Position numbers and translations under genes: made by a program. Source: Armatimonadota bacterium (GTDB taxonomy: Bacteria > Armatimonadota > Fimbriimonadia > Fimbriimonadales > Fimbriimonadaceae). From it: a stretch of DNA of 64,000 nt. Below are positions 51,643 through 59,718 of the stretch, in pieces. The stretch lies in the NCBI GenBank assembly GCA_018268255.1, contig JAFDWX010000008.1:91269-155268 (forward strand), written 5' to 3'. How positions within the stretch are numbered: position 1 is the stretch's first letter; each line of letters opens with the position of its first letter. The notes under the pieces are model-generated. The model saw only the letters and a list, made by a program, of their open reading frames with translations, searched no databases and was not told the origin of the DNA.

Positions 51643-52325
51643 AAGCGGTTGGTCTCAATGCAGACCTGGCAGAGGGTTTTGAACATGACCTCGACCTGAT
51701 GGAGGTCGTCACGGAAGTGAACCTGTGCCTCGGGTGCCATGCCGGTAACTTGGCTCTCACTCGAGATCGGTTTCATCTAGCTTGCGATCGAGGGCTCAAA
51801 GTCGGTTTGCACCCCGGATATCCAGATCGAGCTCGAATGGGCCGCGCGGTGTTGGATCTGCAAATGGAGCTGAATTGGCACGATGCCCACGAATCATTGC
51901 GTGCTCAGTGCCTCGCTGGATTGGAGATTGGTGCCTTCGAGTATCTCAAACCTCACGGCGCATTCTACAGTCAGTCCGCAGATGAACCGTCGGCTGCCGA
52001 ATTGCTGGAGCGGTTGCTGGTCGAAACCAAGCTCCCCTTGGTCGGACTTTCCGGGACACTTCATTCCCAAACTGCAAGCGCGGCTGGCGTTCCGTTTCAT
52101 GCCGAAGGATTTGCGGATAGGCGATTGGGCGAGAAAGGGAGGCTGCTTCCTCGGAGCAACAGTGGGGCGATCATCGAAGAGCCGGAAAGCGCCGCGGAAC
52201 AGGCTCTGTTCCTCGCCCCAACGGTTTCGACCATCTGTGTACACGGCGATACCAAAGACTGCGTTGACATTGCGCGTGCGGTGAGAGCCGCGCTTAGCGT
52301 CCACGGTTATCACGTCGGGCGATGA
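51639..52325 (+). CDS. pxpA: 5-oxoprolinase subunit PxpA (LamB/YcsF-like)
   Basis: 228 aa. Begins LNADLAEGFEHDLDLM, with EVNLCLGCHAGN, VGLHPGYPDRARMGR and YLKPHGAFY following; these are the family's metal and substrate residues. Some positions differ from the usual ANIACGFHAGD, so it is a divergent member. It overlaps both neighbours by 4 nt, so B, A and C are coupled. Confidence 0.88.
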   Translation: MKAVGLNADLAEGFEHDLDLMEVVTEVNLCLGCHAGNLALTRDRFHLACDRGLKVGLHPGYPDRARMGRAVLDLQMELNWHDAHESLRAQCLAGLEIGAFEYLKPHGAFYSQSADEPSAAELLERLLVETKLPLVGLSGTLHSQTASAAGVPFHAEGFADRRLGEKGRLLPRSNSGAIIEEPESAAEQALFLAPTVSTICVHGDTKDCVDIARAVRAALSVHGYHVGR

Positions 52326-53113
52326 GTCTATTCGTGACTCGAGTAGTCGGTCTTGCCAGCGTCCAAGGCTTGCCTTCCCTTAAGCTCGTTCGGTATGGCG
52401 TTCCTCCGGGTGGTGCGGTACTTCAGACTGTCCTCCAACGGCTCAACCGGTGCTTGGGGAATTCGAACTCGGCGGCAGCGATCGAAGTTGCGCAAGGATG
52501 GATCGAACTCATAGCGGAATCCAGCTTGCTCATCGCGGTTTCCGGCTCCCCGGCCACTCTGAAAGTTAACGGAGCCGAAGTTCCTGGAGACCGGCTCGTG
52601 GAAGTTGAGGTTGGCTCGCGGATCGAGTTTGGTATGGTGCGAGGTGGCAACTTTGCGTTGCTCGGAATCCGAGGCGGACTCGCAACTCCACCAATTACGA
52701 CTCCGATTGGCTCGGGTGAGCGGCTGTTCGTCGCGGGCCTCATCGATACGGAGCCCTCTCCGATTGGGGAACACTTGCCACAGGTCGAAGAGGCCCTCAT
52801 GGCCCAAATTGCGGGATATTGGGATCATTATCGCAATATCTTCGTCGAACAGCCTGTGACTTTTGTTATCGAGTCCATGAGCCGCAAAGGCATCCGGCTT
52901 TCGGGACCTTTGGTCGAGGTGGATATGTTGATGACCAGCGAGCCGATCTCACCCGGCACTATCCAAGCCGCTGGCCCTGGGAATTATCTGGTGATCGGCC
53001 CGGACGGACCCACAATGGGTGGATATTTCAAATTTGGTTATTTGCACAAGAAATCAATTGAAGCTCTATTCAACTATCCATTGAATTCGCCAATTCGCGT
53101 ACTTTTCAGCTAA
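52322..53113 (+). CDS. pxpC: 5-oxoprolinase subunit PxpC (AHS2)
   Basis: 263 aa, shorter than usual. It retains SVQGLPSLKLVRYGVPPGG, here VRYGVPPGG as the family motif, SRKGIRLSGP and ISPGTIQAAGPG, GPDGPTMGGY. Biotin-dependent carboxyltransferase-like fold. With PxpA/PxpB it completes ATP-dependent 5-oxoprolinase. The order B-A-C is common. Confidence 0.87.
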   Translation: MSLFVTRVVGLASVQGLPSLKLVRYGVPPGGAVLQTVLQRLNRCLGNSNSAAAIEVAQGWIELIAESSLLIAVSGSPATLKVNGAEVPGDRLVEVEVGSRIEFGMVRGGNFALLGIRGGLATPPITTPIGSGERLFVAGLIDTEPSPIGEHLPQVEEALMAQIAGYWDHYRNIFVEQPVTFVIESMSRKGIRLSGPLVEVDMLMTSEPISPGTIQAAGPGNYLVIGPDGPTMGGYFKFGYLHKKSIEALFNYPLNSPIRVLFS

Positions 53114-53159
53114 TTTCTGCACAATCCGGGGGAATACCCTTCTCCCTCGTCGAAGTGCA

Positions 53160-53189
53160 TTGTATTGATTTCATGACATCGAGTACAAT
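53160..53189 (+). promoter_or_regulatory. Candidate sigma70 promoter for the AfsR-like gene
   Basis: TTGTAT (53160-53165) and TACAAT (53184-53189) are 18 nt apart. The start codon GTG is at 53235, so the leader is about 40 nt. Confidence 0.5.
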
Positions 53190-53234
53190 AATCTCAAAAT
53201 TGCCGCTAAAATACTTCGTGAGGATGGCCCACCT

Positions 53235-56200
53235 GTGATCTCGGTCCCGACTCGCATCGAACTATTTGGCGGACTTCAGGTTCGCCAAGATGATCGTGTC
53301 ATCTCGCGGTTCCAAACCGTGAAGACTGGTGCGCTACTTGCCTATCTGGCGATGCACCCACAACGAACCTTCTCCCGAGAAGCCGTTGCAGAGATGCTTT
53401 GGCCCGACGGAGATTCAACAGCGGTGAGAAATCGCCTCAACCAAGCTGTTTCATCTCTTCGGCGCCAACTCCATCCCCCTGGAAGCAGTCAACGGGCGGT
53501 CATCATGGCCGATCACCACGGTGTCAGCATCAATGCCGATGCGGTGACCACCGACGTCGCTGAGTTCGAAACGGCGGTTCGGACGGCTACCTCGAGTCGA
53601 GATCACACAGTGATCGCAGAGAATTACACGGTAGCAACGGAGTTGTACAAGGGTGATCTACTTGAAGGAATCAATGAGCCTTGGGCCGCTCTGGACAGGG
53701 TTCGCTTTCGAGATAGTTACCTGGAAGCGCTTACGTGGTTGATTAAGCATCATGTGGAGCGGCACGAATATGCCGACGCGATTCGTTTCGCTCAGCAAAG
53801 AGTTCTTGCGGAGCCCCTGCTGGAGCGGAATCACCGCACACTGATGCGCCTCTACCTGAAGTTGGGGAGACCAAGCTCTGCTCTCGCCCATTACGACGAA
53901 TTCTCGCGACAGGCCAAGATCCATGATCGTCCCATCTCGGCAAAGGTGAGCATGCTGAGGGAACAGGCCGAGTTGCTCAGCAACGCCCCCGGTTCCGCCT
54001 CGCAAGATGTGCTTGCGCCCAAAGCAGCGAAGCCTCGACTCTCTGCAATAGTCGATGCTCCACTTCCACTTCCCACGGTAGCACCCGCTCGCGAAACCCC
54101 GAGCTATCCTGCCCTTCCGGTCTACCTTTCGAAGTGGGTGGGCAGGGAGCGTGAACTGGAACTAGTCACGACCTATCTGGGACAGTCGGGCGTTCGGTTC
54201 GTGACTCTGGTCGGAGTTTCTGGCATGGGCAAGACTCGGCTTGCGGCGGAAGCGGCTCATCAGCTGAGCGATTTCTTTGGCAAGCGGATAGCTTTCGCCA
54301 ACCTCCTGGATTTGGACCCTACTCGGAAGATAGCAGATCTGATTTCGCACACCCTTCTTCCGGAACTTGCTTCGGGAATGCGGAGCGCCCACGACTTGGC
54401 CAATATTCCCGCTAATGAGCCCCGGCTGGTAATTCTCGACAATGCCGAGACCATGTCACCCGGACAGCAACTGGAGCTTCAAGAAGTGCTTCAAAGGGCT
54501 CCAGGCGTGCGAATCATCGCCACGTCATTCTTTCCTCTTTCCTTGGAAGGAGAGCACGTTATCACAATCGAACCACTGCCGCTGCCTCATTACGGCCCGA
54601 CAGCCACCTTAGCCGACTTGGCGTCCAATCCGTGTGTAGCGCTTTTTGTTTCCAGGGCGCAGGCGGCGAAACATGATTTTCAACTCACCGAGCGAATTGC
54701 TGAGGCAGTCGTTCGGATTTGCCGCCGACTTGGGGGCTATCCGCTTGCCCTTGAACTTGCCGCATCGTGGACGCGCAACCTGACCCCTGCAAAAATCGCT
54801 GAGGAAGTCTCGGCAAACCTCAGCAACTTGAACCGGAAAGGGCAGGATGAAGACGATCGGCGCCATTCGGTCAGTGCGGCGATCCAATCGACGATCGCTG
54901 GTCTCTCGAAAGACAGCCTGGACGCTCTGACTTCTTTAGCCTCCATTCGTGGCGAATTCACGTTGGAGATTGCTCGGAGGATGATCGATGGAGACTGCTT
55001 GGCATCGCTCCGAGACCTTCAAGATCGAACCCTAGTATTGGTCAGGGAAGACGACGAAGAAACCCGTTACTATCTGCTCCCAGTTGTGCGTCGCTATCTG
55101 GCAGAAAGTGAGAACACGGCGCTGAACGAATTTGGTCACCGGCACGCCCGGGTCTACAGCGAGCTGGCGCGAGACGTCATCCGGCGTTCGACGACAGAAA
55201 TATCTGACTTTTATTGGCATAGCCGAATGGATCTCCAGGCTGCCTTCAGATTCTGGGAGAAGAACCACAGATATGCGGAGGCCATGACTGTTGGCGTGCT
55301 CCTTCAGGCCATGTCAGCAATTCTCCACGACTACGGCTTCGGCATCGAATTTTCGAACTCACTTGAGGCCCTTGCTGGGAAGGAGTTTATTCCTCCACAG
55401 CTCATCGCCCGATACCTCGGCACATTGGGATATCTACACCAATTGGCTGGCGATGTGGCGGAGGCAGACGCGCTCCTTAGGCAGAGCGTGGAGCTGTTCG
55501 ATCGCGAGAAAATCGACGACTTTTGGTCGGTCGTGATGCGGATCAACCGTGCTGTGGTGCGCCATCGACAGGGCCATCCCGATCAAGCTTTGGAGTGCTT
55601 TACGGAGAGCATCCCGGCAGTGGAACGGCTTCGGGATTGGCGCCTTTCTGCTCGGCTGCACCTCGTCCGCGGTCACTCTCTGTGCGAACTGGAGCAATGG
55701 GACGAGGCAGAGAAAAGCTATGCGAACGCTTTGCGAATTTCGCGGGACCACAAAGATCCCGTTACGATGAACGCAGTCGTGAGCAGTCTCGCAAACCTTT
55801 ATTCCCTGCAAGGGCGGTTTGAGGCGGCCTATCAAACGTTGGTTGGGGACCAGAGCAGTCCGCTCATTCAAACGCTATCCAGGGCGTTTCGGACAACGCT
55901 TGCGCGGATCCTGCTCCGCTTGGGTCACTACAAAGAGGCTCTTGAGCATTTGCAGCAATCGTGGGATCCGATCGGGCCTGTGGTTTACCAAGATTGGAGC
56001 CTCGGGATGGACGTTGCTAAACTCTTTTCTGATCTCGGAAAATGGCCCCAAGCGGCGTCGATGCTTGGCTTTGTCCTAGAGGGGATCGAACACGAAGGCC
56101 TGACTGTTCATGGCCAAGAAGGTCGGTACTTCGAAGAAATTAGAGCAAGATTGTACAGAGAACTGGGCAAGCCAGAAACGGATGATGCGATAGCACTAGG

Positions 56201-56288
56201 TCGATTCCTAGGGAAAGCCCAAGTTGGAGAGATGCTGCGGGCTCTTCAATCAGATGAAACTGTCTCAACGAGCTCGATGTTGTCCTAG
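53235..56288 (+). CDS. SARP/AfsR-like transcriptional regulator (winged helix-BTAD-STAND NTPase-TPR)
   Basis: 1017 aa, GTG start. N-terminal winged helix and BTAD region (about 1-250: FSREAVAEMLWP, RNRLNQAVSSLRRQL, ALAHYDEFSRQA). The NTPase has Walker A GVSGMGKT (327-334) and Walker B RLVILDNAE (about 397-405), with a later GGYPLALELAASW (the NB-ARC GLPLA motif). From about 720 helical repeats follow (TPR-like: AGDVAEADALLRQSVELFD, QWDEAEKSYANALRISRDH). AfsR-like regulators sense a ligand or partner through the NTPase. The target is unknown; the 111-nt gap to sufC gives no clear link. Confidence 0.88.
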   Translation: MISVPTRIELFGGLQVRQDDRVISRFQTVKTGALLAYLAMHPQRTFSREAVAEMLWPDGDSTAVRNRLNQAVSSLRRQLHPPGSSQRAVIMADHHGVSINADAVTTDVAEFETAVRTATSSRDHTVIAENYTVATELYKGDLLEGINEPWAALDRVRFRDSYLEALTWLIKHHVERHEYADAIRFAQQRVLAEPLLERNHRTLMRLYLKLGRPSSALAHYDEFSRQAKIHDRPISAKVSMLREQAELLSNAPGSASQDVLAPKAAKPRLSAIVDAPLPLPTVAPARETPSYPALPVYLSKWVGRERELELVTTYLGQSGVRFVTLVGVSGMGKTRLAAEAAHQLSDFFGKRIAFANLLDLDPTRKIADLISHTLLPELASGMRSAHDLANIPANEPRLVILDNAETMSPGQQLELQEVLQRAPGVRIIATSFFPLSLEGEHVITIEPLPLPHYGPTATLADLASNPCVALFVSRAQAAKHDFQLTERIAEAVVRICRRLGGYPLALELAASWTRNLTPAKIAEEVSANLSNLNRKGQDEDDRRHSVSAAIQSTIAGLSKDSLDALTSLASIRGEFTLEIARRMIDGDCLASLRDLQDRTLVLVREDDEETRYYLLPVVRRYLAESENTALNEFGHRHARVYSELARDVIRRSTTEISDFYWHSRMDLQAAFRFWEKNHRYAEAMTVGVLLQAMSAILHDYGFGIEFSNSLEALAGKEFIPPQLIARYLGTLGYLHQLAGDVAEADALLRQSVELFDREKIDDFWSVVMRINRAVVRHRQGHPDQALECFTESIPAVERLRDWRLSARLHLVRGHSLCELEQWDEAEKSYANALRISRDHKDPVTMNAVVSSLANLYSLQGRFEAAYQTLVGDQSSPLIQTLSRAFRTTLARILLRLGHYKEALEHLQQSWDPIGPVVYQDWSLGMDVAKLFSDLGKWPQAASMLGFVLEGIEHEGLTVHGQEGRYFEEIRARLYRELGKPETDDAIALGRFLGKAQVGEMLRALQSDETVSTSSMLS

Positions 56289-56317
56289 GAGCCGCAAGAA
56301 ACACCGCTTGCGAAAGA

Positions 56318-56326
56318 TGCTAAAAT
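56318..56326 (+). promoter_or_regulatory. Candidate extended -10 promoter of the suf cluster
   Basis: TGCTAAAAT is an extended -10 type element about 72 nt before the sufC ATG. An alternative, TAAAGA at 56329, overlaps it. No IscR-type half-site was recognised. Tentative. Confidence 0.35.
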
Positions 56327-56397
56327 TGTAAAGATTCTCCGCGGAAGGACAAGTCATCTCTGAAAATTCTGCGTAGAATTCAACCGGAACTCCAATC

Positions 56398-57156
56398 ATG
56401 CTTCACATCAAGAACCTGCACGCAAGAGTTGAGGAAAAGCCCATTTTGAAGGGTGTCGATTTGACGGTCAATCCTGGCGAGGTCCACGCAATCATGGGAC
56501 CCAATGGATCAGGCAAGAGTACGCTGGCCAATATCATCGCGGGTCGCTCGGATTATGAGGTTACCGCAGGTTCGATTGATTTCCAGGGCGAGGACATTGT
56601 TGAGATGTCACCGGAAGAGCGCGCCCAAGCAGGGATTTTTCTCGCTTTTCAGTATCCGGTTGAAATCCCCGGAGTCAGCAACACCTACTTTCTGCGCGCT
56701 GCATTGAACGCAATCCGAAAGTCAAGAGGGGAAGAGGAGTTGGACTCCCTCAAGTTTTTGGGGCTCATCAAGGAGAAAATCAAATCCTTGGAATTCGACG
56801 CGGCGATGCTCAATCGCAGCGTGAACGAGGGCTTTTCCGGAGGAGAAAAAAAACGTAACGAAATCCTCCAAATGGCTGTTCTGGAACCGAAGCTCTGCGT
56901 GATGGATGAGACTGATTCGGGTCTTGATATCGATGCACTGCGGGTTGTCGCAGATGGCGTCAACGCGCTTCGAAGTTCCGAAAGAGGCTTCCTTGTTATC
57001 ACCCACTACCAGCGCCTTCTCAACTACATCGTGCCGGATTATGTCCATGTCCTCATGGGAGGCCAAATCGTCAAATCCGGAGGAAAGGAACTAGCTCTTG
57101 AGATGGAAGAGCGGGGGTACGGCTGGTTGGAAGAAGCCATCGGAGCGGGTCGTTAG
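56398..57156 (+). CDS. sufC: Fe-S assembly ATPase SufC
   Basis: 252 aa. ABC ATPase with Walker [12 protein letters not shown] (about 32-42), the family's Q-loop ([12 protein letters not shown]), the signature [13 protein letters not shown], and Walker B ([14 protein letters not shown], with the D after E). SufC powers transfer in the SufBCD complex. It is first of the operon and followed after 12 nt by sufD. sufB is not in the window. Confidence 0.96.
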   Translation: MLHIKNLHARVEEKPILKGVDLTVNPGEVHAIMGPNGSGKSTLANIIAGRSDYEVTAGSIDFQGEDIVEMSPEERAQAGIFLAFQYPVEIPGVSNTYFLRAALNAIRKSRGEEELDSLKFLGLIKEKIKSLEFDAAMLNRSVNEGFSGGEKKRNEILQMAVLEPKLCVMDETDSGLDIDALRVVADGVNALRSSERGFLVITHYQRLLNYIVPDYVHVLMGGQIVKSGGKELALEMEERGYGWLEEAIGAGR

Positions 57157-57168
57157 GACTGGGCAGCC

Positions 57169-58458
57169 ATGATGGATACGATCGCCCAAATTCAATCCGA
57201 TCTTGCAGGCATTACGTTTGATCCGTCTGCTTGGCCGAGCTTGCGGGAATCCCGCGAGCGAGCATTCCAGTCTCACAAGACTCTGGGGATCCCCACTCTC
57301 AAAGATGAAGAGTGGAAGTACACCAATCTTCGGGAAATCCGAGAGGACTCGTATAAAATCGGCCAATACGTAGCACTACAACGGGATGAGGTGAGTTCCT
57401 ACCTACTTGAGGACCTCGACCCAATCCGATTGGTCTTTGTGAACGGGCATTTCCATCTCGAATTGTCGTCAAGCCCATCGGTTCCGGGTCTCACCTTCTC
57501 AACCCTTGCCAACGGGGTTCCCAGCGAGCTTGGCCTGTTGCAGAAGATCGAAGAGAACACCTTTGCGGCGTTGAATCATGCCACGTTTGCGGACGGAGCG
57601 GTGGTCCGCATCGCGAAGAACACCAAAATCGAGCGTCCGATTATGGTCCTCAATATGGCGGTCGCCGATGTGGACCGCACGGTCTATTGCGCTCCACGAA
57701 CGATGATCATCGCCGAGACAGGCGCAGAAGCGACGATCATCGAAAGTTATGCCTCGGTCGGGAGTCGAACAACCTTCACCAACGCAGCAACAGAAATTTT
57801 TGCCGGGCCAAATACGCGACTCGAAGTCGTTAAGATCCAGGGCGAAGGTCTACAGGCGCGCCATATCGCCAACGTCGAGATCAAACAACAGGCTGATTCG
57901 TACTTGGACCACTTCAATATTGCCTTCGGAGGAGCTTTCACACGCAACGACATCAACGCCTTTTTGGACGGTTCGAATATCTCGTCTCGGATCGATGGAG
58001 TCGTTGTCGTGGGTGCCGAGCAGCATTGCGATAACCATACGCGGCTGGACCACGCATTTCCGAACTGCAATTCCTTTGAAGTGTACAAGCACGTACTTTC
58101 GGGCAGAAGCACAACAGTTTTCAACGGCAAGATCTACGTCCATCAAGACGCCCAGAAGACGGACGCCAAGCAGACCAACCAGGCAATTTTGCTCTCTCCC
58201 GAGGCCACGATGAACAGCAAGCCTCAACTAGAGATTTTTGCCGATGATGTCAAGTGCACCCACGGTGCCACCGTTGGCCAGTTGGACAGCATGCCGCAGT
58301 TCTATCTTCAAAGCCGCGGAATCCCCAAAGACGAGGCGGAATCTCTCCTGATCTACGCGTTCGCGGCAGAAGTGCTGGAGAAGATTTCTCATCCCGGTTT
58401 GCGTGATTTGCTCGAAGCGAAGCTTTTTGCTAAACTCGCGGCCGATCGGGAGGCATAA
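57169..58458 (+). CDS. sufD: Fe-S assembly protein SufD
   Basis: 429 aa. The N-terminal helical region (PTLKDEEWKYTNLREI) and right-handed beta-helix (HCDNHTRLDHAFPN, VFNGKIYVHQDAQKTDAKQTNQ read here as VHQDAQKTDAKQ, CTHGATVG) match SufD, including the C-terminal SRGIPKDEAESLLIYAF shared with SufB. SufB's iron-sulfur cysteines are absent, so it is SufD. It pairs with SufC and usually SufB. 25 nt to sufS. Confidence 0.92.
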   Translation: MMDTIAQIQSDLAGITFDPSAWPSLRESRERAFQSHKTLGIPTLKDEEWKYTNLREIREDSYKIGQYVALQRDEVSSYLLEDLDPIRLVFVNGHFHLELSSSPSVPGLTFSTLANGVPSELGLLQKIEENTFAALNHATFADGAVVRIAKNTKIERPIMVLNMAVADVDRTVYCAPRTMIIAETGAEATIIESYASVGSRTTFTNAATEIFAGPNTRLEVVKIQGEGLQARHIANVEIKQQADSYLDHFNIAFGGAFTRNDINAFLDGSNISSRIDGVVVVGAEQHCDNHTRLDHAFPNCNSFEVYKHVLSGRSTTVFNGKIYVHQDAQKTDAKQTNQAILLSPEATMNSKPQLEIFADDVKCTHGATVGQLDSMPQFYLQSRGIPKDEAESLLIYAFAAEVLEKISHPGLRDLLEAKLFAKLAADREA

Positions 58459-58483
58459 TCGCCCATACTGAAGGGCGACTCCG

Positions 58484-59716
58484 ATGAGTGGATTTTCGGA
58501 AAGCTATTTGCACGATCTCCGAGAGCAGTTCCCCGTACTGAACCAAACGGTCCGTGGACGCGAACTGGTCTATCTGGACAACGCGGCGACTACCCAGAAA
58601 TCGTGGGCGGTTCTGCGAGAGATGCAGCGGTATTACCAACACGATAATGCCAACGTCAACCGGAGTGCCCACACCCTCAGCCACCGCACCACCGAAGCCT
58701 TTGAGCTAACACGAAGCAAGCTCGCGAAGTGGATCGGGGCGAATCGTCCAGAAGAGGTCGTATTTACCAAGGGCTGCACCGAGGCCATCAACCTGGTGGC
58801 ATCTTCGTGGGGAGCAGCGAATCTGGGGCCGGGTGACGAGATTCTGCTCACCACGATGGAGCACCACGCCAACATCGTGCCTTGGCAGTTGATTGCTTGC
58901 AACACCGGGGCGATTGTGAGACCCATCCCGATTAACCCCAGCGGCGAAGTAGACCTGGAAGCATTCAGTTCAATGCTCTCCACCAAGGTGAAAATGGTTG
59001 GGGTCGTGCATATCAGCAACTCTCTGGGGACAAGAAATCCGGTCGAATTCATGATCTCCGAAGCCCATCGGGTGGGTGCGAGAGTGCTTGTTGATGGTGC
59101 CCAAGGATTAGCTCACGAGCGACCGGATGTCCAAGCGTGGGACGTGGATTTCTACACCATGAGCGCGCACAAAGCCTACGGTCCCACAGGGGTCGGCGCA
59201 CTCTACGGAAAATACGATCTCCTATCTCAGATGCCTCCCTATCAGGGAGGCGGAGACATGATTCGCAAAGTGAGCTTCGAGGGCTCGACCTATCAAGAGC
59301 CACCTCATAGATTCGAAGCGGGAACACCGAACATGGCTGGAGTGATCGGGTGGGGAAGTGCGCTCGATTTTCTTTCCGGTCTGGAATGGGACCTGGTGCA
59401 TGCCCACGAAGACGACCTGGTTGAGTATGCGATCGAACAGCTGGATCGTGTTCCCGGAGTACGAGTCGTCGGAAGGGCGGCCCAGCGCAAGGCCGTGGTG
59501 AGCTTTGTGATCGATCGGGTGCATCCGCATGATATCGGCACGATTTTGGATCAGCAGGGAATTGCCATTCGAACGGGTCATCACTGCTGCATGCCGCTTA
59601 TGAAGCACCTCGGGTTGCCCGGCACCGCAAGGGCATCTTTTGCCATTTACAATGTACGAGCCGAAGTGGATCGGCTCGTACAGGGATTGGATCGGGTCCT
59701 AGAGCTGTTTGGCTAA
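58484..59716 (+). CDS. sufS: Cysteine desulfurase SufS
   Basis: 410 aa. PLP lysine is in MSAHKAYGPTG; the catalytic cysteine is in RTGHHCCMPLM (the SufS-type RxGHHC). N-terminal YLDNAATTQKSW is standard. It releases sulfur from cysteine, passed to SufU. The 3' neighbour is an M1 peptidase on the other strand (stops 2 nt apart). Confidence 0.95.
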   Translation: MSGFSESYLHDLREQFPVLNQTVRGRELVYLDNAATTQKSWAVLREMQRYYQHDNANVNRSAHTLSHRTTEAFELTRSKLAKWIGANRPEEVVFTKGCTEAINLVASSWGAANLGPGDEILLTTMEHHANIVPWQLIACNTGAIVRPIPINPSGEVDLEAFSSMLSTKVKMVGVVHISNSLGTRNPVEFMISEAHRVGARVLVDGAQGLAHERPDVQAWDVDFYTMSAHKAYGPTGVGALYGKYDLLSQMPPYQGGGDMIRKVSFEGSTYQEPPHRFEAGTPNMAGVIGWGSALDFLSGLEWDLVHAHEDDLVEYAIEQLDRVPGVRVVGRAAQRKAVVSFVIDRVHPHDIGTILDQQGIAIRTGHHCCMPLMKHLGLPGTARASFAIYNVRAEVDRLVQGLDRVLELFG

Positions 59717-59718
59717 GC

